Of a stretch of DNA of 5,439 nucleotides, positions 1 to 5,404 are shown piece after piece (the first letter of the stretch is position 1; each line of letters begins with the position of its first letter). The translations under genes and the position numbers were made by a program. Source of the stretch: an uncultured Phycisphaerales bacterium (GTDB taxonomy: Bacteria > Planctomycetota > Phycisphaerae > WQYP01); NCBI GenBank assembly GCA_937901265.1, contig CALCHA010000082.1, forward strand, positions 1 through 5,439, given 5' to 3'. Below the pieces are notes generated by a model, which worked only from the letters and a program-made list of their open reading frames with translations, did no database searches and was not told the origin of the DNA.

Positions 1-557
1 CCTCGCGGCCGCCCACCTACCGCGGCACGGCTCTCGTGGTCGACCGGATGACCTCCATGACCACGCTGGAGGGACGCCCCCGCGTGGTGATGCGCGCCCA
101 TCATGCCTGGCAGATGTTCCAGAAAGATCGAGACATGTATGGCCAGGTCGCGGACTGGTATACGCTGGAGGGGCCGACGGTCTTGAAGCGCGGCGGAAGA
201 TACATCCTGCTCTACTCCGGCGGGTGCTTTCAGAACGACAGCTACGGCGTGGATTTTCTGATCGCGGACCATCCCCTGGGTCCGTGGCATGAGCCGGCAC
301 CGCACGATCTGCACGACCGCGGGCCGCAGGTCATCCGGACGATTCCCGGAAAAGTGCTGGGGCCTGGGCACAACTCCGTGATCACGGGGGAAGATGGCCA
401 CGATTACATCGTGTATCACGCGTGGAATGCGGCGATGGATGATCGGGAACTGTGGATCGACCCGCTGCTCTGGACGCCGGAGGGGCCGCGGGTGGAGCGA
501 TTTGCGGAGTACATTGCCCGGAAAAACGAGGAGGGACGGGCGGCAGCGGGAAAATGA
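1..557 (+). CDS. GH43-type glycoside hydrolase, C-terminal part (5' truncated by the window)
   Basis: The reading frame is open from the left edge (first full codon at position 3) to TGA at 555-557, so only the C-terminal ~184 residues are present. The readable start reads RGTALVVDRMTSM, which matches the interior of family 43 glycosidases, so the GTG at 36 is not a real start. The EGPTVLKR segment near 169-192 followed by GGRYILLYSGG has the form of the GH43 block carrying the general-acid glutamate (the E of EGP). GPGHNSVI and DYIVYHAW further on match the late propeller blades, where a conserved His lies near the central axis. Family members hydrolyse beta-xylosides, alpha-L-arabinofuranosides or arabinan; the exact substrate cannot be read here, and the two catalytic Asp residues would lie upstream. 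No signal peptide can be judged. The next gene follows after 55 bases on the same strand, so co-transcription is possible. Confidence 0.87.
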   Translation, partial: SRPPTYRGTALVVDRMTSMTTLEGRPRVVMRAHHAWQMFQKDRDMYGQVADWYTLEGPTVLKRGGRYILLYSGGCFQNDSYGVDFLIADHPLGPWHEPAPHDLHDRGPQVIRTIPGKVLGPGHNSVITGEDGHDYIVYHAWNAAMDDRELWIDPLLWTPEGPRVERFAEYIARKNEEGRAAAGK

Positions 558-598
558 GATGCGCGGCGCCGGGGTGAAGGCGGGTATAGTGGGAGTGC

Positions 599-604
599 GG
601 GAGG
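599..604 (+). promoter_or_regulatory. Shine-Dalgarno site of the 613-1629 gene
   Basis: GGGAGG lies 8 bases before the ATG at 613, close to the ideal anti-SD match and spacing. It fixes the start of this gene and argues against the overlapping frames at 394-609 and 606-854. Confidence 0.75.
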
Positions 605-612
605 ATTGATCG

Positions 613-1629
613 ATGCGACGAAAATGGGCGATACGGATGACCGTCGGAGGTCTGGCGGGGTTCGCGCTGCTGGGACTGGCGACCATCGGGTGCGGGATAT
701 TGACTGCTCCGGTGAGCGTGCCGCTGGCGATTGCGGCGAACGATTCGCCGGCCCTGGCGGGGACGATCGTCGACGATGCGGGTCAGCCGGTGAGCGGGGT
801 GCATGTTCACGTCTCCACGAATCGCGTCACCTGGGATCCGATATTCATGCGTAACATTCGGTTGAAAGTGTCGGATGTGCTGGCGGACGGCACGTTTGAC
901 ATCCGCCCGCAGCGCGGGGCAACGATGACGCTGGCGTTCGAGCGGACGGGGTATCGCGGTCGAACCATCGTGGTGACGTCGAACACGATGGAGCAGAGGG
1001 GGGAGGGGTTGCCGGCGCTGGGGAGATGGCGGCGGGAGAAGCGGGTGGAGGTGGTGCTGGAGCGGGTCGATGCGCACTTTCCGGCATTGGCGCGTGCGAG
1101 CGAGGTGGTGATGTATCCGGGCAGCGGAGACGTCCTGGGGATCGACCTGGAGCATCCGCGCGCGCTGTATGCGGGGGCGGCGATTATTCCGCATCTTTTT
1201 TATGCGACGGTGGAGGGGATGGAAGCTTTTCCACGCGGGGTGGTGGTGGATCCCCCAGACCGGGATTTGCCGAAGCGGATGACGTTTCAGATCAGTGATG
1301 CCGACGCGGGTTTCGTGCGGTACACCCCGCACTTTGGGCAGGATGTGCTGGCGCAGATGACCGAAGCACCGGCGGAGGGCTATGTGCCGCAGATGGTGCT
1401 GACGAGGGGAGATCTGGAGAAGGTGCGGGACATTCAGGGGAAGGAGCGGGACGAGGTGGTACTGTTTTACTTTCGTGCGGGCGGGCGATTTGGGAAGGGG
1501 ATGATCACGTGGGACCGGCGGTATCAGGATGAATCGCCGCTGCAATTGCGGTACGTGCTGTTGTATCAGACGGCGCCGGGCGAGCGCGATTTGCGGAGCA
1601 GCGAGGAGGCGTCGCGGTTGAATGATTGA
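613..1629 (+). CDS. Exported or membrane-anchored protein with carboxypeptidase-regulatory-like domain, function unknown
   Basis: This is a 338-residue protein. Its N-terminus has a charged start (MRRK), a hydrophobic segment at about residues 10-26 and a Cys at 27 in TIGC. That resembles a lipobox, but the -3 residue is Thr rather than Leu, Val or Ile. A signal peptidase I site near AIA (39-41) or a simple membrane anchor are alternatives. Residues ~48-120 (ALAGTIVDDAGQPVSGVHVHV onward) have the look of a carboxypeptidase-regulatory-like beta-sandwich, which is usually a binding or spacer module on secreted proteins. Residues 120-338 are unrecognised; a late YFRAGGRFGKGMITW segment suggests another beta-rich unit. 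No catalytic motif is visible. The strong GGGAGG site before the ATG supports the start. The gene is very G-rich on its coding strand. It may be co-transcribed with the glycosidase upstream, but no functional link can be shown. Confidence 0.8.
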   Translation: MRRKWAIRMTVGGLAGFALLGLATIGCGILTAPVSVPLAIAANDSPALAGTIVDDAGQPVSGVHVHVSTNRVTWDPIFMRNIRLKVSDVLADGTFDIRPQRGATMTLAFERTGYRGRTIVVTSNTMEQRGEGLPALGRWRREKRVEVVLERVDAHFPALARASEVVMYPGSGDVLGIDLEHPRALYAGAAIIPHLFYATVEGMEAFPRGVVVDPPDRDLPKRMTFQISDADAGFVRYTPHFGQDVLAQMTEAPAEGYVPQMVLTRGDLEKVRDIQGKERDEVVLFYFRAGGRFGKGMITWDRRYQDESPLQLRYVLLYQTAPGERDLRSSEEASRLND

Positions 1630-1763
1630 TGGTGCGAAGGGGTGACGACTCCGCGCGCCCGCGACACTTCTGGTGGAACACAACACAGCTTACGGAGGCG
1701 GTCGCGTGATCATTCAGAACGGGGTAATCTCCCGGTGTCCGGATCGTTGGAAGAAGGTTTCCC
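1630..1763. other. Intergenic region with no clear promoter or terminator
   Basis: These 134 bases separate two plus-strand genes. I see no strong hairpin followed by a T-run and no convincing -35/-10 pair. GGAGG at 1695-1699 lies 7 bases before GTG at 1707, which would open a short frame ending at about 1939. That frame overlaps the next gene and has no recognisable protein features. Confidence 0.4.
1751..1757 (+). promoter_or_regulatory. Shine-Dalgarno site supporting the upstream start of the HTH gene
   Basis: AAGAAGG lies 6 bases before the ATG at 1764. It favours the long form of the HTH protein, whereas the internal ATG at 2043 has only a weak AGAG in front of it. Confidence 0.5.
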
Positions 1764-2315
1764 ATGGCCCAGCAAGATCGTTCTCTCCCTCGAAGCAGCG
1801 ACGAGCCGTGCGAGGCTGGTATTTTCGCCTTGTCTGCTGGCGGATGGATTTTGCTTCAGCGGAGGAAATATGCCAGTCAGGCTGGGGCCTATCGATGGAT
1901 CCGCACACGGACCAACGCGCTGGCGCAGCGGCATCCTGAATGTCGACTCAGGGCGAGTGCCGTGCCACTCTGCGGCTGGCTGAGTCTGGAGGGCGTGTTG
2001 GCGGAGTATGAAACCAAGCGAAAAGCCGGTGATCCAGAGTTTATGCACAACGTCGCCGATCCGGGTTCGAGCGCGTCGGACGTCCTGTACACTCCACGTC
2101 AGGGGCAGTTCCTGGCCTTCATTAATGCATATACCAAGCTCAACGGCCGGCCACCGGCAGAGGCCGACATGGAGCGGCACTTTCGAGTCAGACCCCCCAC
2201 CATTCACGCGATGATCCTTCTGTTGGAAAAGAAGAAACTGATAGCCCGGGAACAGGGGGTTTCGCGGTCAATGCGTGTGCTGGTGGCCGCCAATCAACTG
2301 CCGCCGCTGGAGTAG
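1764..2315 (+). CDS. Small protein with C-terminal LexA-like winged helix-turn-helix
   Basis: The frame encodes 183 residues. From about residue 108 to 175 (YTPRQGQFLAF, then NGRPPAEADMERHF, RPPTIHAMILLLEKKKLI, SRSMRVLV) it follows the LexA DNA-binding domain: a first helix, a PP-containing turn, a recognition helix and the hairpin wing. There is no LexA protease domain or Ala-Gly cleavage site, so this is not a self-cleaving SOS repressor. It belongs with short LexA/MarR-like regulators of unknown targets. Residues 1-90 are unrecognised. They contain a basic, Trp-containing stretch (GAYRWIRTRT), and codon use in the first ~40 codons is less GC-biased than later. The start at 1764 is chosen for its AAGAAGG site. 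ATG at 2043 would give a 90-residue protein of nearly pure HTH, the more usual size for such proteins. DNA binding is confidently predicted; the target is unknown. Confidence 0.65.
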   Translation: MAQQDRSLPRSSDEPCEAGIFALSAGGWILLQRRKYASQAGAYRWIRTRTNALAQRHPECRLRASAVPLCGWLSLEGVLAEYETKRKAGDPEFMHNVADPGSSASDVLYTPRQGQFLAFINAYTKLNGRPPAEADMERHFRVRPPTIHAMILLLEKKKLIAREQGVSRSMRVLVAANQLPPLE

Positions 2316-2333
2316 CCGAGGCGAAAGACCATT

Positions 2334-2403
2334 CCTCCCGGTCAGGCCGGGGGCTTGCCGCAGAGGGAGGCGACGCCATCGCGGCGTATCCGGAGCCGGG
2401 AGG
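2334..2403. other. Inverted repeat between convergent genes, possible terminator
   Basis: CCTCCCGG at 2334-2341 pairs perfectly with CCGGGAGG at 2396-2403, enclosing a GC-rich 54-base segment with a smaller CGCC/GGCG stem (2374-2377/2383-2386). On the plus strand a five-T run follows at 2415-2419, about 11 bases after the arm. That is farther than in a standard intrinsic terminator. The position between convergent genes fits transcription termination, but the long loop makes it a weak case. Confidence 0.3.
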
Positions 2404-2428
2404 TCAAGCCAGAATTTTTCCCACCGGG

Positions 2429-2650
2429 TTATTCGTTCAAATAGGTCGCTTGATATTCGCGCCGAAGCAGCTCCCTGAGACTCTCCAGCGCTCGAAAAGC
2501 CGGAGAATTTTTGTTGGGATAGCCTTTCGGGTCATTGAGCAGCATGGGAATCACGTCGAGCAGGCAGTCCAGATCCCAGCTCCAAAGAAAAATCGGGCGA
2601 GTCCCCTTGTGGTTTGCATTTTTGCGGTCCAGCCCGAACGCCTCCGCCAT
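2429..2650 (-). CDS. Small unknown protein, possibly frameshifted at its 5' end
   Basis: The frame gives 73 residues from ATG (2650-2648) to TAA (2431-2429). The sequence looks protein-like: an acidic, hydrophobic segment FLWSWDLDCLLDVIPMLL, then PKGYPNKNSPAFRALESLRELLRREYQ with a predicted terminal helix. I do not recognise a family. The ATG at 2650 has no Shine-Dalgarno site. The same frame stays open upstream to a TGA at 2777-2779 and reads plausibly just before the ATG (FRHSIREFQRHVAS), but it has no ATG, GTG or TTG codon there. An ATG at 2733 with an AGGA site overlaps the stop of the DUF6398 gene but is in another frame. The gene may therefore be a frameshifted remnant, carry a sequencing error, or start at 2650 with poor initiation. 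Base composition is less GC-rich than in the neighbours. Confidence 0.42.
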   Translation of the reverse strand: MAEAFGLDRKNANHKGTRPIFLWSWDLDCLLDVIPMLLNDPKGYPNKNSPAFRALESLRELLRREYQATYLNE

Positions 2651-2729
2651 CGACGCGACGTGACGTTGGAATTCCCGGATTGAATGGCGGAAATGCGAAC
2701 TTTGACGGCTACATCTTTGGGGCCGGGGT

Positions 2730-3260
2730 TCATGGGCTGTCCTGATCCATTTTTCGATCCGCCGGAATGTAGGGAATCATCCCCCGCTCAAAAGCTTCGA
2801 CTTGAACTTCGCGTGGCAGGTAACGGATGTCGGCGATCAGTCCGTTGCTGAGCGTCACGGTCCAAAGCCTGGGATTGCGGTCGAGCCTGCTGGGCAAGGT
2901 CCACCGGGGGTCAAAGGTGCGGATCTTGAGCATGTCCCGAATCGTCTTTGACTTGGCCTGACCGGTGCCGCTGGAAACGGCGAAGGCTTTGTCGATGTCG
3001 GTCATTTTCACGTGGGGTTTCTGCGTGCGGTCATCGAGAAAATTCACCCAGCCAATCGTTCGGACAACGGCGCAAGCCCATGCCGCCGCCGTTCCATTGG
3101 CCAGCGGCGAAGGTCGCTTGCGTGCCAGGAGGGCGAGGAGTTCCTCGCAGTGCCGCCGATACTCTTCGTTGAGGCGCTCGCGGCAAAATGGCTCCAACAG
3201 AGCCCAGATAGCGTCGAACTTACCCCTCATCGTAGCGGGAACGGAGAGTTGATCGCTCAT
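2730..3260 (-). CDS. DUF6398-family protein, function unknown
   Basis: This is a complete 176-residue protein. Residues ~13-110 match the DUF6398 pattern as I know it: FDAIWALLEPFCRERLNEEY, then ALLARKRPSPLANG, a Trp/Gly-rich stretch ending GWVNFLDD, and KPHVKMTDIDKAFAVSSGT with SKTIRDMLKI. The segment around 87-110 looks like a helix-turn-helix, but DNA binding is inference. The C-terminal part (FDPRWTLPSRLDRNP, then IADIRYLPREVQVEAF and GMIPYIP) matches the usual tail of these proteins. No signal peptide or membrane segment is seen. AAGGA (TCCTT at 3268-3272 on the plus strand) lies 7 bases before the ATG, and a promoter-like pair lies just upstream. The stop overlaps an ATG of the next frame (ATGA at 2730-2733), suggesting translational coupling to the small downstream gene. 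The family has no established biochemical role that I can state. Confidence 0.85.
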   Translation of the reverse strand: MSDQLSVPATMRGKFDAIWALLEPFCRERLNEEYRRHCEELLALLARKRPSPLANGTAAAWACAVVRTIGWVNFLDDRTQKPHVKMTDIDKAFAVSSGTGQAKSKTIRDMLKIRTFDPRWTLPSRLDRNPRLWTVTLSNGLIADIRYLPREVQVEAFERGMIPYIPADRKMDQDSP

Positions 3261-3295
3261 GTCGAAGTCCTTGATGATGACGCTGCCATCGCCCG

Positions 3296-3324
3296 AGAAT
3301 AGAGGCGAGCGGCCGACGACTCAA
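3296..3324 (-). promoter_or_regulatory. Putative sigma70-type promoter of the DUF6398 gene
   Basis: On the minus strand TTGAGT (3324-3319) and TATTCT (3301-3296) are separated by exactly 17 bases, each matching 4 of 6 consensus positions. The -10 element lies about 35 bases before the ATG at 3260, leaving a short leader with the AAGGA site. It lies in the 83-base gap after the dnaA stop, so the DUF6398 gene could be transcribed independently of dnaA. Confidence 0.42.
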
Positions 3325-3343
3325 GGCCTGAGCGGCAGGCGGA

Positions 3344-4807
3344 TCACCGCACCCGGCGCAGCGTGCCTTCGATGGCGTGGAGGACATCGGCGATGGCCTG
3401 ATGGCGGGGGCCTTCCGGCGTCGTCCAGCGGATGACTTCGCCGGTCGCGATCCATCCCTCCACGCGCTGGCAGGCGGCGATGGCGGTCGAGTGGTTTTTG
3501 TTGCCCAGGGCGCGGCCGATTTCGGGGAAGCTCATCCCCGTGTGCTGCCGCGCCAGGTGCATCGCGATCGCCCGGGCCGAGGAGACGATGCGTTCGCGGC
3601 CGCTGCCGGTCATGGCCGCGGGGCTCAGGCCGAAATGCTCCGCCACGCCGGCGATGATGCGATCGACGGGGACAGGCCCGCGCATGGCGGTGCGGTCCTT
3701 GATGCTGGCTACCACGCTGGCCGCGCCGGGGGCGCCGTCTTTGATGAGGCGCAGGCCGGCGACCACCTGCAGGAGCATGCCTTCGAGTTCGCGGACGCTG
3801 CTGGTGGCGGACTGGGCCACGTGCATCAGGACGGCGTCGCCCACCTGCCAGCCGTTGCGCGCCGCGCGGCGTCGCAGAATGTCCAGTCGCGTGGGCAAGT
3901 CGGGCGCATCGACCCGCAGGACCATGCCCGAGACAAAGCGGCTCGAAAGCTGCTCGCTCAAGGCCTGAATCTGCCGCGGGGCGCAGTCGCTGGCCAGCAC
4001 GATCTGCTTGCCGGCGGCGGCATCGAGCTGGTTCAAGGTGTGCAGAAATTCCTCCTGGGTGGCCTTTTTGTTGGCCAGAAAATGGACGTCGTCGATGACC
4101 AGCAGGTCGGCGTGGCGGATGCGTTTGCGAAACGCGTCCATGCGGTGATTCTTTAAGGCGTCCAGAAATTCATTGGTGAACTGCTCGCCGGTGAGGTAGA
4201 GCCAGCGCTTCGTGGGGTGCAGCCGGGCGAACCGCTGACAGATGCCCTGCAGCAGGTGCGTCTTGCCCAGGCCGCAGTGGCCATGGAGAAAGAGGGGGTT
4301 GAACTGCTCGCCGGGACGGGCCGCGATCTCGCAGGCGGCGTGGTAGGCGAGCTGGTTGCAGGGGCCGACGACAAACTCTTCGAGGGTGTAACGGGGGTTG
4401 ATGACCGTCGTGGGGGCATGGGGCAGCGCCCGGGCGGGGGGAAGGGGAGCCGGGGCGGAGGCGGCGACCGGGGCCGCCGCCGGGGCGACGCCGATGGCCA
4501 CGCGCACGCAGATTTCAAAGGGGCGCTGCAGCACCGGCTGTCCGGCGGCACGAAGATCCGCGGTGAACTTGGTGCGGATCCAGTTGGCGGCGAAAGGGTT
4601 GCCCGCCTCCACCAGGAGCGCACTGCCCTCGAGCGACAGGCGCGTCTTGCCATCGAACCACAAATCGTAACGCTGCTGTCCCAGCCGCGCCTGAAGCCGC
4701 TCGGCGATGGCCTCGAGGGGGGAGCGCTTCTCCGCCACCACTGAAAGGGCATCCCCCCCGCCCGACATTTCAACAATGGACCCCACTGGGCACGCGATGG
4801 CACTCAT
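3344..4807 (-). CDS. dnaA: Chromosomal replication initiator protein DnaA
   Basis: DnaA is the AAA+ ATPase that binds DnaA boxes at oriC, opens the duplex and helps load the replicative helicase. Numbered from the upstream ATG at 4834: domain I is at ~38-105 (RYDLWFDGKTRLSLE, NPFAANWIRTKF) and a short Ala/Pro-rich linker (domain II) at ~115-142. The AAA+ core at ~146-360 has Walker A GHCGLGKT (185-192), Walker B LLVIDD (244-249), sensor 1 ASD (281-283), arginine finger R299 in SSRF and sensor 2 R348 in VREL. Domain IV follows, with SFPEIGRALGNKNHST, where H448 and S449 replace the usual HT pair and R421 aligns with E. coli R399. The tail after H448 is about 15 residues longer than in E. coli. 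The start at 4807 (487 residues) is chosen for its strong GGAAGGAG site; an ATG at 4834 in the same frame would add 9 residues. The candidate oriC lies directly upstream. Confidence 0.97.
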   Translation of the reverse strand: MSAIACPVGSIVEMSGGGDALSVVAEKRSPLEAIAERLQARLGQQRYDLWFDGKTRLSLEGSALLVEAGNPFAANWIRTKFTADLRAAGQPVLQRPFEICVRVAIGVAPAAAPVAASAPAPLPPARALPHAPTTVINPRYTLEEFVVGPCNQLAYHAACEIAARPGEQFNPLFLHGHCGLGKTHLLQGICQRFARLHPTKRWLYLTGEQFTNEFLDALKNHRMDAFRKRIRHADLLVIDDVHFLANKKATQEEFLHTLNQLDAAAGKQIVLASDCAPRQIQALSEQLSSRFVSGMVLRVDAPDLPTRLDILRRRAARNGWQVGDAVLMHVAQSATSSVRELEGMLLQVVAGLRLIKDGAPGAASVVASIKDRTAMRGPVPVDRIIAGVAEHFGLSPAAMTGSGRERIVSSARAIAMHLARQHTGMSFPEIGRALGNKNHSTAIAACQRVEGWIATGEVIRWTTPEGPRHQAIADVLHAIEGTLRRVR

Positions 4808-4813
4808 CGGCGG

Positions 4814-4821
4814 CTCCTTCC
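4814..4821 (-). promoter_or_regulatory. Shine-Dalgarno site of dnaA
   Basis: The minus strand reads GGAAGGAG followed by six bases and then the ATG at 4807-4805. It decides between this start and the upstream in-frame ATG at 4834. Confidence 0.7.
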
Positions 4822-4890
4822 GGACAACAACCATGACGATCTACAACTTCACCCTGAGGAAATGCGGAACCGTCGTGGTTCTGGTGGAGA

Positions 4891-4910
4891 ACCGCGCGTC
4901 GATGCGCGGT
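4891..4910. repeat. Perfect 7-bp inverted repeat in the dnaA upstream region
   Basis: ACCGCGC (4891-4897) and GCGCGGT (4904-4910) form a perfect 7-bp stem with a 6-base loop. It lies about 85 bases upstream of the dnaA start and shares its 7-mer with the larger hairpin at 4945-4977. Confidence 0.7.
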
Positions 4911-4944
4911 GGGGTGTCGGGTTTGCTTTCGCTGCCTCGGCCAC

Positions 4945-4977
4945 CCGCGCGGTTCGCCAGGCAGGCGAACCGCGCGG
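4945..4977. repeat. Perfect 14-bp inverted repeat (strong hairpin) upstream of dnaA
   Basis: CCGCGCGGTTCGCC (4945-4958) and GGCGAACCGCGCGG (4964-4977) are exact reverse complements around the 5-base loop AGGCA. No T-run follows on either strand, so a simple intrinsic terminator is unlikely. It may be a protein-binding palindrome, a leader-RNA structure or a REP-like dispersed repeat. Confidence 0.85.
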
Positions 4978-4988
4978 ATGCTCCGCGC
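4972..4988. repeat. Perfect 7-bp inverted repeat overlapping the 14-bp hairpin
   Basis: GCGCGGA (4972-4978) pairs with TCCGCGC (4982-4988) around a 3-base loop. Six bases of its left arm (4972-4977) are also part of the right arm of the 14-bp hairpin, so the two structures cannot both form fully. Confidence 0.6.
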
Positions 4989-5110
4989 CGGGGTGCGAGT
5001 GGGGATCCTCCGTGACAATCACGCCCATCGACCGCAGCAGCTGCCTCCGGTGCAGCCGCTGCATCCTCAGGTTCGGGCAAGAAGTCGGCGCGCACCATCT
5101 CCGCGGGTGG

Positions 5111-5131
5111 GCCGCGAACAGCTTTCGCGGC
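5111..5131. repeat. Perfect 8-bp inverted repeat in the candidate oriC region
   Basis: GCCGCGAA (5111-5118) and TTCGCGGC (5124-5131) form an 8-bp perfect stem with the 5-base loop CAGCT. It lies about 100 bases from the perfect DnaA box. No T-run follows on either strand. Confidence 0.65.
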
Positions 5132-5180
5132 TTGCGTCAGAAATGTGCGGTGCAAACGTCTCGGTCGGACCCGAGGTGGA

Positions 5181-5196
5181 GGGTGTTTTAGCACCC
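5181..5196. repeat. Short inverted repeat near the first DnaA box
   Basis: GGGTG (5181-5185) pairs with CACCC (5192-5196) around the loop TTTTAG. The stem is only 5 bp and the site may be incidental. Confidence 0.4.
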
Positions 5197-5232
5197 GATG
5201 AAGAAGGTGACAACGGGGAACTGCAGGAGAAG

Positions 5233-5241
5233 TTATCCACA
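5233..5241 (+). promoter_or_regulatory. DnaA box, perfect consensus
   Basis: TTATCCACA is an exact match to the high-affinity DnaA box (TTATNCACA). It lies about 425 bases upstream of the dnaA start in non-coding DNA. Confidence 0.85.
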
Positions 5242-5279
5242 GGAACCGCAGCAACGTGGGGGGCGGGAGTTGCGCGCCG

Positions 5280-5290
5280 AAAATTATTTT
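5280..5290. other. AT-rich run, possible unwinding element
   Basis: Eleven consecutive A/T bases (AAAATTATTTT) sit in otherwise very GC-rich DNA, between the first and second DnaA boxes. It is short for a duplex-unwinding element but is the most AT-rich place I see in the candidate origin. Confidence 0.4.
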
Positions 5291-5300
5291 GCTTCACGAG

Positions 5301-5309
5301 TTGTCCACA
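5301..5309 (+). promoter_or_regulatory. DnaA box, one mismatch
   Basis: TTGTCCACA differs from the consensus TTATCCACA only at position 3. It has the same orientation as the perfect box and lies 59 bases beyond its end. Confidence 0.65.
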
Positions 5310-5324
5310 TCGGGCGAGGGGAAT

Positions 5325-5333
5325 TGTGGAAAA
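5325..5333 (-). promoter_or_regulatory. DnaA box, one mismatch, opposite orientation
   Basis: The minus strand reads TTTTCCACA, one mismatch from TTATCCACA. It faces the box at 5301-5309 with a 15-base gap. Confidence 0.6.
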
Positions 5334-5404
5334 GCTTGTCCGGGGCTAGCGGTGGTGGGGCCACGCGAAAACGCCCGGGTACCCGCCGCGCCACCCCTAG
5401 GGCT

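Noticed and set aside
585..590. TATAGT as a -10 element for the 613 gene
   Set aside because: No -35-like sequence lies at a suitable distance upstream, and a single hexamer in this context is weak evidence.
382..1686. A 434-codon open frame on the minus strand, antisense to the glycosidase end and the 613-1629 gene
   Set aside because: Its translation is dominated by Arg, Pro and His with no domain-like pattern. The opposite strand has two genes with family features and a strong ribosome site, so this is a high-GC shadow.
1673..1983. Two alternative plus-strand frames (1673-1939 and 1642-1983) competing with the start of the HTH gene
   Set aside because: Neither continues into a recognisable domain, while the 1764 frame runs into the LexA-like HTH and has a good ribosome site. 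A frameshift linking them cannot be excluded.
3377..4156. A 259-codon plus-strand frame opposite dnaA
   Set aside because: Low-complexity Ala/Gly/Asp/His-rich sequence complementary to a clear dnaA coding region.
4945..4977. The 14-bp hairpin as an intrinsic terminator
   Set aside because: Neither strand has a T-run after the stem, so the usual terminator form is absent.
4841..5349. Overlapping open frames on both strands in the dnaA upstream region
   Set aside because: They are Arg/Pro/Ala-rich, resemble no family, and cross DnaA boxes and perfect hairpins. No good ribosome site decides a start.
5376..5385. Perfect 10-base palindrome CGGGTACCCG
   Set aside because: It has no loop and is short for GC-rich DNA, with nothing nearby to suggest a role beyond chance.
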